A stretch of DNA of 42,881 bases, from IMG/VR virus record IMGVR_UViG_3300011115_000128, positions 1-42,881 of that record, one strand, 5' to 3'. This DNA comes from a virus. A model generated the notes under the pieces. That model had not been told where the DNA came from, ran no database searches, and saw only the letters and a list, made by a program, of their open reading frames with translations. Position numbers and translations under genes: made by a program. Below are positions 7,416 through 16,582 of this stretch, one piece after another; position 1 is the stretch's first letter; each line of letters begins with the position of its first letter.

Positions 7416-10400
7416 ATTTGTAGGGGGCCAAAGCTCTTTCTGCTTTCTCTATTGAAGGTGAAAGTAGCCTAGCGTTTTCTTTAGTCATCTTAATACCGCT
7501 GCCCATTTCAGTTTCAACTACCCTCTTCAACTCATCGTTTAGAGCCTTGGTAATTTCTTCACCTTTAATTTCACGCTCAGGGTTACGTAAGCTAAAGTCT
7601 GTGGCCTTGTCCAAAGTGTCTTGGAATATTTTGTCAAAGCGTTCATGTACTTCAGTATCTTTATTAGGGTCAATGGATTTACGGAATGAGTTTTTTAACG
7701 TACCCATGATTGTTTCCCGTTCATGCACAATGACTTTTTCGGCAGCTTGCGCTTTAAACGCTGTAGTTTGAGCTTCCGCTACTCGTGCTGGAGCATAGCC
7801 AATAGCTTGACCGACAAGTTCGCTCTTTGGTACTTTACCCTTCTCTATTAACTGCACGCCTTGAGGTGTCTGCACACCTTCAGTTGCGTACCTATTGGCT
7901 ACCATCAATTTGCTTATAGAAGCAGGGGTTAGTTTTTCCAGCCCACGTTCGTACTCGCCTTGGGTCATAAGGTCAATACCTTGAATTGCATTTAGCCCAG
8001 TAGTCCAAGCAGCGCCAAACATTACTTGCCCCCAGTTTAGGGCTGTTTCTTTTGCATTTTTACCCGGCTGCGGGTCACGGAACCACATATCATTCAAGGA
8101 TATACGGCTGGATATATCCCACCCAGTTAGTTTGTTTATAAGCCCGTACTCTGCTAGCTGAGTTAGCCCTGTATTGCCTAAGTTTTCAGGTAACCACACA
8201 GTACGCCACCAAGTTTCGTAGTCAATGTCCCGCATCTCATCGGGAGCATCGGGGTCTTTTTGCCATTTTTCCCAAGCAGCTTGCAGTAGCCCCATTACTA
8301 AGCTAAACGCAGGCAAGGCTACAAGGCCACCAAATAATGTATGCGTACCTAGTACGCCAAAGAACTTAGTAGCTGCTGCTGCCTTACCTTCCTTGTTAAA
8401 CATAGGAAGCATCTTGGAGAAGTTAGTCACCAATAGTTTGGTAGTCACAAGCGGGAAAAACTTGTACATGGTTACAAGCCGCCCACCAGCCCCACGCATT
8501 AGCATAGGCTTATTGTTAGCGTTGTAGTTACCTAGTACTTCATTTGTTTCCCGTATTGCTGCCTTTACCGCTTCATCGTAATTTGTTGGGTCATTGGGCT
8601 TTGCTTTTTGTAGCTCAGCCAAGTGCAAACGGAACGAAGTAAGCGCAATAATCTCACGTGATAACCGCTCTCCGTGGTGCATAAGCCCACCCAGCACCAA
8701 GGTATTTACCGCGTCTTTACCTAGCTCAAATGCTTTACTGTTTATTTTAGTAGCCGGTTCCCTAGCTTGGCTGAACACTTCATTTGCTAGTGTGTCTCTG
8801 GTTACACCGTACACATCTACCATGTCACGAACTGCTAAACGTTCTTGGGGGGTAAGCCCTTTGGCAAACTCAATACTAGGAGCACGGAAGCGCATAGTGC
8901 CATTAGGCATTTTTTCCAAAACCCCGTATTGATTATGCAGCTTCATCATCTTAGATAGCTCAGCCATTGCTTTAGGCCCATGATTACCCGTCAATACCGG
9001 AGCGCCTTTTAGCAAAATATCCATTGGCTGCATGATTGCAGAAGACCAGCTTGTCAGGTTGCGCAGGAAAGACACTTTGACAATAACGTTTGCAACGTTG
9101 TCTAGCCATTTTTCTTTGCCTGTTGGAATCCTAGGCTGTAATGCTTCTGATGCAATTTCGTTCATCCGCATAAAAAACGCGGTATATTTTTCATTGCCCT
9201 CAAGCTGCCGTTTTGACAAGTCTATGGCTTGACGTATAGCATTGGCATGCTCAAGTTTGGCAAACGCCCGAGCCATTCGTGAACCAGAGTCATTGACTGC
9301 CCTAAGAACATCGGAGCTAAACCCCGGTGTGCCTTTGCGATGCACAAACATTTTGCGCACACTGTTCTCTGGCATAGCCGCCAAGTACGCTTGGTATAAG
9401 TCATCTTTAAGCTTTTGCTTAATATTAGGGTCGGTTACGCTAGCCGAATCTACCGCAGCGTATGCAGCCTTTAGTAGCTTGCTAGTCCCCTCAATATTAA
9501 TCCGCAAACCGTCACCGTTTAAATCTTCGGTTATGCGTAGCTCTCCATCTTTCCTAAGGTCATCTACACTTTTACCTTGCTGCCTTGCAAACTCTCTAGC
9601 TGCACGGTCACGTTCTTTTTTTGTATCAAACCTGTAAGTGGCGTGTGAACCCTTTTTCCCTGTTTCTAAGACAAAATCCCCAAAGCGGGCTAATGGGAAG
9701 TAAGGCTCTACCTTGTCGGCTTCAAACAACACCCTAACGTCTGACAATAGTTTTTTACGGGCGGCGGCAGTCAACCCTAGCTTGTTAAGGTTTTCCTCCA
9801 GCAAGTGCTGCTTAACAGCATTCATGCTCTTGTAATAGTCCCGTAGGCGCTTGTAAGCTTTCTGCCCTTTATCGCCTAATGCTGCGTAATCATTGTCTAG
9901 TTTATTGTTCCGCAAAACGTTATTTGGGTTGGCTGGGTCGTACTTAGCAAGCGTAGATGCATGCACAAGGTCTTCAAAGGCTTGGCGTTTTTTGGGTTCC
10001 GCCCGGTAGAAGTCAACAATTTCATCAGCTACGTTGGCTACACCACGCAAATATGTTTGCACCGAGCCTGACATTTTTTGAATTGCTTCATGCGCGTCTT
10101 TTAGACCGGTAATGATGTCCCCCGGCCCAGCATAAGCAAGGGCTTCGCTATCGTAGAAATGGGAAACAAAAGTTCTAGCCGAGTCGCTAAGCGAGTCCCA
10201 TACACCATTAATCTCCCCCCACAGATAACGGGGGTCACGCCATTTAGACAGATCAGCTAGAGCATCACCTAGCGCAACGCCTTTCCTAGACTCTACAACT
10301 TTTTTAACAGCTTTGGATACGTCTGTGTCTAGTTCTTTTCCAGTTCGCGGAGTTTTTCCACCAACTCTTTTGGGGACGCCGACTTGTCCAGTACTTGTAG

Positions 10401-13400
10401 TGCCTTGCCCAGCGCCTTGGGGTACGCTGGGTTGCCCTTTTCCTGTTCCGCTAGTGCTTTCCATTGGCTCAACAGAGCCTTCATCTCCGATTTGTTCGAA
10501 GCTAGCGTCTTGGAAGCGGTTTCCACGAGCGTCGAGATTTCCATCTTGGAACTCCTTGTTTAAATAATTGAATATTTCAATGTTGTCGGCAATGTGTAAG
10601 GTTAAGTCTGCCTTAACCTGTTGTAAGCTAAAAGATGGGTGGGTGTCAAGCAGCGTAACTACTTTTTGCATCTCAGTTGCAAAGCCAGCGCCATGATTTC
10701 TTTGTTTAAAATGCGCAAGCTCATGGGTCATTGTGCCTATTAAAGACACTGCAATTTGTGCAGGGGTACCCCGTAACTCCGTAGTCGCAGGGTTAATAAA
10801 CATCCCCTTGAACGGAATCATAATACTAACACCGTAGTATTTTTTATCTAGGCTAACACCAATAACTTGTGTGCTAAGGCCAGCATAATCGCTATTTACG
10901 TTTGCTAGCGCATCACGTAGTTTGTGGAACGTTTCACCAATAACAGAAATATACTTGTTATAAGCTTTATCACCAAATTTTTCCCGCGCTGCATCAGATA
11001 ACGACTTTTCTTTGTTTTCCGTTTCCTTAGGTATAAACCCAAGCCCTTGTAAATCAGCAAAAATTTCTTCTGCTGTGTCTTCAAACACCATTACAGACCC
11101 GTCGTCATTGACAACCGTAAACCTGACATCAGGTTGAGGCAACATTTCTAGTTTATATTTACCCGGATTTTTATCCGCTAAATTATCAAGTTCAACTATA
11201 GGTACTAATTCCCCTTTTGGTACTTTAGAAGATTTAAGTACTGTATTGTCGTGGATCATTACCTTACTAGAATCAACCTCATCTTGGGGGATAGTTAACT
11301 CTTCAAGGCGTATACCAGTCTTCTTTAAGTCTTCTTCGGTTAGTTCAGGTAATGCTCGGTTATTAACGTATAGCACGCCTTCACGCACTTCTACTTTGTC
11401 ATCGGGTTTAATAACCGTAAATGCGTTATCGGATATAGGTACTTTTGGTTCCAACGTTTCGGCTTTAGTCAACGTACCATTGCTGTTAACGTATTGTGTT
11501 GTGCCAAAGTTTTTAACGCTGGATGCTAAATCAAGCTGGCTATAGATAGCCGTTACGTAATTAAATATTTTTGCAAAATCTTTTTCAGCTACTTTAGAAA
11601 AGTTTTGGCGGTTTAAGTCAAATGGATATCCGGCATCCTCAGGCTTAACATTTTCGTTTGGGGTAACGTCTATATAAAAATCACGTTTAATGGGTTCACC
11701 TTCATACCCCGGTTTATCGTTTAATATAAGATTAAATTGCCATAAACCATTAGATAGTATGTGCGCATTTTTACGAGTACTTCCAACGTAAGAAAGTTTA
11801 TCCTTACCAACGTATATACGCGCAGTACCCCAAGCAAATTTAACATTAGCAAACGGAGTATATTTATCAATTGGAAAATTAGCACCAATAGGTAGCGTAT
11901 CTGGGCCACCGTACCCGGTATCAATAGAAACTTTTATGTTATCAAATAAAGGGCTATCAAGTAATACTGGGGCGTTTGGTAAATCATAATGGTTAAAAGG
12001 AATTTTTAGTTCTTCCCCATTAGACTCATTAATGTACGTTTCTGGGATTTGAACACGTACGGATGTACCATGCCCATCTGGAAAAAGTTCTTTGGTGTAA
12101 CGCGCTACTACATCTGCATCGGATGTAGTTTGAATCATAGGCCCACGTTCTGGGTCAGTTAATGCGGCTTTTAAATCATCCCCAGTGGTAACCATGCGGG
12201 ATACAACACCGTCACGCAGTGACACTACCTCTAGCTCTTTGTTCTCAAACAGGAACAACATTTTGGCAACGCCAAGTCCACCTGATGCGCGTTTAGTTTC
12301 TTTGACTGTTCCAGCAATGGTTAAAAACTGACCACCCATTACGCTGGTCGGCATGCCAAGGCCGTTATCAATTATCTGTATAGAACGAGTACTAGGATCA
12401 ATTTTTATTTTGATGTCGCCCGACTTTAACGTACCCTTTTCTATTGCGCCTTTAATAGCATCAAAAGAATTCTGGAACAGTTCCTTTATGGATACCGCAG
12501 CTATATTGTCAGGAGTGCCGTATAGCTTAGACCCGAGCATCTTGGCTAAGCGCCCAACGTCTGCTGAGGGTTGTACTCTGGTTTCACTAGTAGCCGCATG
12601 AGTTCCAGTTTCCTTAATGCTGCCGCCAATTTCACGGGCGCTTAGGAGTTGGTCAGTTGCCAAGATCAGATCAGACAATGCATTAACCGAGTCTTTGCCC
12701 ATACCGAACATACGGCGCACACTATCAACAAACCGGTTGAACAGGTGCGTATCACCCTCAACACCCACAGTCTTAATCAAGAAATCCTGCATGGCCTTGT
12801 CGGTCATACCGTAGGCCAAAAACTCATGCATATCGCTAAAGGCTTTACCATGCACAGCTAGGGTGGCTAAGTCTTCAGTTACTCCCCCTTGACGAGCCAA
12901 CTCCCTGAGGGCAGCGTCGGCGTTTTCCATAGTGCGGTGTAAGGCAACGGCAGCTTGAACCAGCGGGGAATCCAAACTGGCCCCGTCTTTGATCGCCTTC
13001 ATAGCTAGGTCTATTTTCCTAGCAGTAGCTGCGTGCAGTAGTTCGTGTAGTACGGTAACGTGGTTAACGCCTTGTTTGTTGCCATACGACTCGCCGCGCA
13101 CATAGATAGTACGGCTTGCTCTGTCATACATAGCAATAGAGCGGCCCCACTCTACGCTCTTCTTAGCCAAACCTTCAGGCAGTGCTTGGCCCTGTTCCAC
13201 TACTACAAAATTAACACCCTGCACAAACCCACGTAGGCGCGAGGCCAAAGCCTTTTGGAACTTTGTACCAGTTCTTAGGATGTGCGATATAGCTTGCGAC
13301 GCAGTTGTAAATTTACCAAAAGCTTTGTCGGCTGGACTTTGCGTAAACTTAGAAGAAAGATACCTTGAACCCTCAACAAGGTCTTTAGGATCAATTTCTT

Positions 13401-16400
13401 CTGATACTATTTTTTTGGCGCGTTCCCTTACTGCCTTGGACTCCGCAGGGTCATTAGCCATACGGTTAATGTTTCGCGCCGAAGCTTTTGCAGCGGCAAC
13501 ATCTGGATTGGTGTTGTAGTTCCCAAGCAGGTCTTCAAGCTCTTGGAGCTTTTCTTGAGTTTCAACAGCAAGCGCGTCGGCAGCAGACGGGGCTTTCTTA
13601 CCTTTGGTTTCTTTAGTTGGGGCTTTGGCAACAGCCGTACGCTTTTTTTCCTGTCTGCGGATAAGTTCTTGGATAGCTTCGGCTTTGGTGTTACCCAAGT
13701 AGCTGTACATAGCGTGTTGGCTTACATCATGCCAACCCGGTAGCCCCATAGTTGAATTGGTATCCTGCCGGTTAATTTCATGCTCGCTGCCATCAGATAG
13801 CTTAACTTTTGTAGATGGCCCTGTAAGCGCATCACCCCTAACCGTCTTTGCTTCTTGCAGTGCAATCGGTGCTTCGGGTTTAGCAGTCTCACCAGCAGCA
13901 GGTTCCCCCTCTGCCGTCTCAGTAGTTCCAGTATCAGTAGTTCCAGTATCAAGCTCACCAACATTAGTTCCCCCAACATCAGCTTCAGTCTTGGGGATAA
14001 CTTTTAATGGGCGTCCCCGTGCCGTTGTCATTGCAGCATCGTGCGCTTGCTGGTTTTTAGCAATTACATCCGTATCGCCCTTAACTATAGAACGCTCAAG
14101 TATGGCCTTGGTATTAGCCTGACGCTTGGTATCGTAGGTTCCAACTACTTCACCGTCTACCAAATAATCCCACTTGCCTTCATCGTTCTGCGCAATTGAG
14201 TGCTTTACTTTGGTAACGGGCGCTGGTTGTCCTTGCGTTTCTGTTTGCTTGGTTTTAGTGGGCGTAGTGACACTTGTGGGGGCTCCTGTGGTTACTGTAG
14301 GGGGCTGTGAAATTTCTCCTGTAGTAGTGACTCCAGCATTCGGCTCAGAAGAAACCACTCCATTTCGTGTAGGTGTTTCAAATCCTCCGGTGGGTTGACC
14401 GGCAACGGATTCGCCAGCCACGCCAGCGCTTCCTCCACTTGGTGCGGACTCAGTTCCTGTAGCATTTGGGGCTCCTTGAGTTTGCGCTCGGCGCTGTATT
14501 TCGGTTTGGATTGCATCGACTAGAGGTTGATTGGGTTCAGGCTTGCTTTGTTGCAGCTTAAGCGTCTCCGCTAACAAAACATCAGGCCATGCAGCTAGTT
14601 TAGAAAAGTCTTGAGATATAGGCGCTGCTGCGGTAGTTTTTGTTGTTTGTTCAATTAACTGCTTTTCTGCCATCTTTAGCGCAAGAGCTCTTGGGACTCC
14701 AGCAGCCATAAACCCCGCAGCGGTCTTTTCAATTTCTTCAGGTGTGGGGCCAACAGGAGCAGCCGCAGTTGTAGCCGCACCGCCTTCTAACGTAGGCTCT
14801 ACTCGCGTACCAGTAGTACTAATTTGACCTTCACCTAGTGTTGGGCCTTCAGCACCCGTATCAACTTTAGCTTCGCCCAGTGCTGGGCCTTCACGCTCGG
14901 CTCGTAAAAACTCACCAACTTTATACCCTTGGTCACCCAGCGCATGTTTTTCTCTAAAGTCAAACCCTTTAGACTGCGCAATAAGACTAGCTAACCCTTC
15001 GTAGCTTGTGTCTTGTTTATACGCTTGACGTTGCCCACTTCTAATTTTGTCTTGTACTGCTTGGAGCTTATTTACCCCTTTGCCCACTGCTATTCCACTA
15101 CCAGTCATTATTCCAGCTTGAAGAACAGTAGAAAGTACCGTATCAGCCGCGCCTGAGATAAAGTCGGCGATACCCGCTTCTGGGTTCATACCGTAACCTT
15201 TGTCTACAGCAAACTGTCCAGCGTAAGTAACCAACTCTCCCGGCGCGTCTCTTTTTAAAGCCTTAGCAAAAAACCCAGCAATCTGGTCTAAAGGCATGCC
15301 GTTTGCTGCGGCTTTAAGTCCTTTAATGTTGGCACCAAGACCTGGCATTTCTCCTAGCACCTCTAGCGCTGCGTACATAGCTGAACGAGCCGCGTTATTA
15401 ACAATATCAAGTCCTTTACGCGCACCTTCATCGTAAGTTTGACCAAACGATTGTGCAAACATAGCACTTAATACCGCAGGTGTTGAACCCGTTAAAGCCC
15501 CGCCAATAAGCGTAGGAGCTTGTTGGCCTATAGAAGTAATAGCACTTTCAAACAGGTTAAGGGGCTTAGAACTTTGCTCACCCATTGCTTGGGTAAATTG
15601 CTCAATAGAATTTAACCGTGTTTTGTTTGTAGACGTATCAAAACCAAGCATGTCGCCCACAAACAAATTAACACCCCGCACGCCTCTTTCATAGGAAAGC
15701 CCAGCTTTTAGCGCCCCTCGTGTTAGCGTTTCACCAGTTTTTGCTATACCGGTAAGATCACCTTGTACGCGATAAGATTCTGCTTTGACGTATTCGTCTG
15801 GAGATTCTTTTACTTGCCCTTCATTAGGGCGTATTGCACCGGCTTCGGCGCTTTGTTTAGCTAGACTTTCAGCGATATCGGGGTTCAACCCTTGCTCAAT
15901 AAGTCGGTCTTTTTGCGCTTCAATCCGAGGGTCTAACTTACGCAGTGTAGGGCTTGTTACTTTATTTAGCGATGCATACTTTGTAGCAATTAACGCTAAT
16001 GCGCGTCCTTGTGCTGAGTTTTCAGGGGCTGATGCAATAGCTTGTTGTAACGCAACTCCTCTTTGCGCCGCAGGCATTGAGTTAAATTTTGCTTCTAAGG
16101 CAGCTACATATTGTGGGTTTACAGCGCCTGTGTTAACTAAGTTCTGCTCTGGGGATATAGTTGGCGGTGCTCCCCCACCTAATACTGACCTACCTGCATC
16201 CGCAGCATTTATAGGAACTCCAGTTGCCCAGTCCCGTACGGTATTCATTACGTTACCAACGCTGTCCAGCATAGAAGTAGCCGCAGGTTGCGCCTGAACT
16301 CGTTTTTGTACTGGGGCCGAAGCTTTTGCAAGAGGGGCAAACTCGGCTTGGGTTATGCGTTTGCCGGTAGGATTGACTTCTTTGTACGCACGCAGTACGT

Positions 16401-16581
16401 CTTGAGCACTAGCATTTCCAGCGTTAGCGTCGGTTTCTAGCTGTTGTAATTGCTTGTCGGGTAAAATTGCCCCTGTCCATTTAGTTGGTGTAGCAGGGGC
16501 TTCAGAAACAACTTCCCAACCACTATTTGCAGTTTTAGCAGCAGGGGCTTCAGAAACAACTTCCCAATCAGTTTTTGCCAT
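7414..16581 (-). CDS. Giant polyvalent virion protein: two metallopeptidase-like sites and a GHKL ATPase
   Basis: 3055 residues, the last gene of the late operon. Residues 1-30 hold a tandem WEVVSEAPA repeat. Hydrophobic stretches lie near 350-370 and 480-500. Residues about 560-960 are low complexity. A metallopeptidase-like site is HELLH at 1179-1183. A GHKL ATPase follows: N-box E1367, N1371, D1374; G1 box DNGLGM at 1405-1410; G2 box GGLG at 1434-1437. A second site, HELAH with a third His (1953, 1957, 1963), has metzincin-like spacing. A linker at 2000-2085 leads into about 970 helical residues with a hydrophobic region near 2738-2775. This matches phage polyvalent proteins thought to enter the host with the DNA. 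Ejection is an inference from size, position and family. Two small genes are nested within it. Confidence 0.93.
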   Translation of the reverse strand: MAKTDWEVVSEAPAAKTANSGWEVVSEAPATPTKWTGAILPDKQLQQLETDANAGNASAQDVLRAYKEVNPTGKRITQAEFAPLAKASAPVQKRVQAQPAATSMLDSVGNVMNTVRDWATGVPINAADAGRSVLGGGAPPTISPEQNLVNTGAVNPQYVAALEAKFNSMPAAQRGVALQQAIASAPENSAQGRALALIATKYASLNKVTSPTLRKLDPRIEAQKDRLIEQGLNPDIAESLAKQSAEAGAIRPNEGQVKESPDEYVKAESYRVQGDLTGIAKTGETLTRGALKAGLSYERGVRGVNLFVGDMLGFDTSTNKTRLNSIEQFTQAMGEQSSKPLNLFESAITSIGQQAPTLIGGALTGSTPAVLSAMFAQSFGQTYDEGARKGLDIVNNAARSAMYAALEVLGEMPGLGANIKGLKAAANGMPLDQIAGFFAKALKRDAPGELVTYAGQFAVDKGYGMNPEAGIADFISGAADTVLSTVLQAGIMTGSGIAVGKGVNKLQAVQDKIRSGQRQAYKQDTSYEGLASLIAQSKGFDFREKHALGDQGYKVGEFLRAEREGPALGEAKVDTGAEGPTLGEGQISTTGTRVEPTLEGGAATTAAAPVGPTPEEIEKTAAGFMAAGVPRALALKMAEKQLIEQTTKTTAAAPISQDFSKLAAWPDVLLAETLKLQQSKPEPNQPLVDAIQTEIQRRAQTQGAPNATGTESAPSGGSAGVAGESVAGQPTGGFETPTRNGVVSSEPNAGVTTTGEISQPPTVTTGAPTSVTTPTKTKQTETQGQPAPVTKVKHSIAQNDEGKWDYLVDGEVVGTYDTKRQANTKAILERSIVKGDTDVIAKNQQAHDAAMTTARGRPLKVIPKTEADVGGTNVGELDTGTTDTGTTETAEGEPAAGETAKPEAPIALQEAKTVRGDALTGPSTKVKLSDGSEHEINRQDTNSTMGLPGWHDVSQHAMYSYLGNTKAEAIQELIRRQEKKRTAVAKAPTKETKGKKAPSAADALAVETQEKLQELEDLLGNYNTNPDVAAAKASARNINRMANDPAESKAVRERAKKIVSEEIDPKDLVEGSRYLSSKFTQSPADKAFGKFTTASQAISHILRTGTKFQKALASRLRGFVQGVNFVVVEQGQALPEGLAKKSVEWGRSIAMYDRASRTIYVRGESYGNKQGVNHVTVLHELLHAATARKIDLAMKAIKDGASLDSPLVQAAVALHRTMENADAALRELARQGGVTEDLATLAVHGKAFSDMHEFLAYGMTDKAMQDFLIKTVGVEGDTHLFNRFVDSVRRMFGMGKDSVNALSDLILATDQLLSAREIGGSIKETGTHAATSETRVQPSADVGRLAKMLGSKLYGTPDNIAAVSIKELFQNSFDAIKGAIEKGTLKSGDIKIKIDPSTRSIQIIDNGLGMPTSVMGGQFLTIAGTVKETKRASGGLGVAKMLFLFENKELEVVSLRDGVVSRMVTTGDDLKAALTDPERGPMIQTTSDADVVARYTKELFPDGHGTSVRVQIPETYINESNGEELKIPFNHYDLPNAPVLLDSPLFDNIKVSIDTGYGGPDTLPIGANFPIDKYTPFANVKFAWGTARIYVGKDKLSYVGSTRKNAHILSNGLWQFNLILNDKPGYEGEPIKRDFYIDVTPNENVKPEDAGYPFDLNRQNFSKVAEKDFAKIFNYVTAIYSQLDLASSVKNFGTTQYVNSNGTLTKAETLEPKVPISDNAFTVIKPDDKVEVREGVLYVNNRALPELTEEDLKKTGIRLEELTIPQDEVDSSKVMIHDNTVLKSSKVPKGELVPIVELDNLADKNPGKYKLEMLPQPDVRFTVVNDDGSVMVFEDTAEEIFADLQGLGFIPKETENKEKSLSDAAREKFGDKAYNKYISVIGETFHKLRDALANVNSDYAGLSTQVIGVSLDKKYYGVSIMIPFKGMFINPATTELRGTPAQIAVSLIGTMTHELAHFKQRNHGAGFATEMQKVVTLLDTHPSFSLQQVKADLTLHIADNIEIFNYLNKEFQDGNLDARGNRFQDASFEQIGDEGSVEPMESTSGTGKGQPSVPQGAGQGTTSTGQVGVPKRVGGKTPRTGKELDTDVSKAVKKVVESRKGVALGDALADLSKWRDPRYLWGEINGVWDSLSDSARTFVSHFYDSEALAYAGPGDIITGLKDAHEAIQKMSGSVQTYLRGVANVADEIVDFYRAEPKKRQAFEDLVHASTLAKYDPANPNNVLRNNKLDNDYAALGDKGQKAYKRLRDYYKSMNAVKQHLLEENLNKLGLTAAARKKLLSDVRVLFEADKVEPYFPLARFGDFVLETGKKGSHATYRFDTKKERDRAAREFARQQGKSVDDLRKDGELRITEDLNGDGLRINIEGTSKLLKAAYAAVDSASVTDPNIKQKLKDDLYQAYLAAMPENSVRKMFVHRKGTPGFSSDVLRAVNDSGSRMARAFAKLEHANAIRQAIDLSKRQLEGNEKYTAFFMRMNEIASEALQPRIPTGKEKWLDNVANVIVKVSFLRNLTSWSSAIMQPMDILLKGAPVLTGNHGPKAMAELSKMMKLHNQYGVLEKMPNGTMRFRAPSIEFAKGLTPQERLAVRDMVDVYGVTRDTLANEVFSQAREPATKINSKAFELGKDAVNTLVLGGLMHHGERLSREIIALTSFRLHLAELQKAKPNDPTNYDEAVKAAIRETNEVLGNYNANNKPMLMRGAGGRLVTMYKFFPLVTTKLLVTNFSKMLPMFNKEGKAAAATKFFGVLGTHTLFGGLVALPAFSLVMGLLQAAWEKWQKDPDAPDEMRDIDYETWWRTVWLPENLGNTGLTQLAEYGLINKLTGWDISSRISLNDMWFRDPQPGKNAKETALNWGQVMFGAAWTTGLNAIQGIDLMTQGEYERGLEKLTPASISKLMVANRYATEGVQTPQGVQLIEKGKVPKSELVGQAIGYAPARVAEAQTTAFKAQAAEKVIVHERETIMGTLKNSFRKSIDPNKDTEVHERFDKIFQDTLDKATDFSLRNPEREIKGEEITKALNDELKRVVETEMGSGIKMTKENARLLSPSIEKAERALAPYK
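10329..10544 (-). CDS. Nested small gene in the +1 frame of the giant gene
   Basis: 71 codons entirely inside the giant gene, shifted one base. AAGGAG (10557-10552) lies seven bases before its ATG, an optimal ribosome-binding site. The product is a balanced, strongly helical protein with normal use of Lys, Glu, Leu and Ala; it includes LLSQWKALAEQEKGNPAY and ends ELVEKLRELEKN. The giant protein over the same bases (residues about 2013-2084) is a Gly/Ser/Thr/Pro-rich linker, as expected if the nested frame is the constrained one. Function unknown. It lies just after the second metallopeptidase-like domain and at the edge of an AT-rich block. It could still be chance, but site, composition and location agree. 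Confidence 0.68.
   Translation of the reverse strand: MEISTLVETASKTLASNKSEMKALLSQWKALAEQEKGNPAYPKALGKALQVLDKSASPKELVEKLRELEKN
14292..14465 (-). CDS. Nested small gene in the +1 frame of the giant gene
   Basis: 57 codons inside the giant gene, one base out of frame. AAGGAG (14477-14472) lies six bases before the ATG at 14465. The frame stays open upstream to 14516, but the extra residues look random, so the ATG with the site is preferred. The product has amphipathic helices and compact phage-like segments such as ALAWLANPLPVNPPEDL and EMEWFLLSRMLESLL, resembling small stand-alone phage proteins I have seen next to structural genes. The giant protein here (residues about 706-763) is a Gly/Ser/Thr linker. 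It is in the same +1 frame as the other nested gene. The role is unknown. Confidence 0.72.
   Translation of the reverse strand: MLQELSPHQVEEALAWLANPLPVNPPEDLKHLHEMEWFLLSRMLESLLQEKFHSPLQ
16492..16567 (-). repeat. 28 bp direct repeat at the start of the giant gene
   Basis: Two exact 28 bp copies, 16492-16519 and 16540-16567, 48 bp (16 codons) apart. They encode WEVVSEAPA twice at the extreme N terminus, suggesting recent duplication. The tag might be a sorting or packaging signal, but this is unproven. Confidence 0.85.
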
Positions 16582-16582
16582 G

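Noticed and set aside
11721-11924. A 67-codon minus-strand frame inside the giant gene
   Set aside because: Almost only Leu, Ile, Val and Asn from AT-rich codons out of frame; no ribosome-binding site.
13722-13979. Another +1-frame open stretch in a linker of the giant gene
   Set aside because: Same frame as the accepted nested genes, but the product is unbalanced (Leu/Arg-rich) and there is no good ribosome-binding site.
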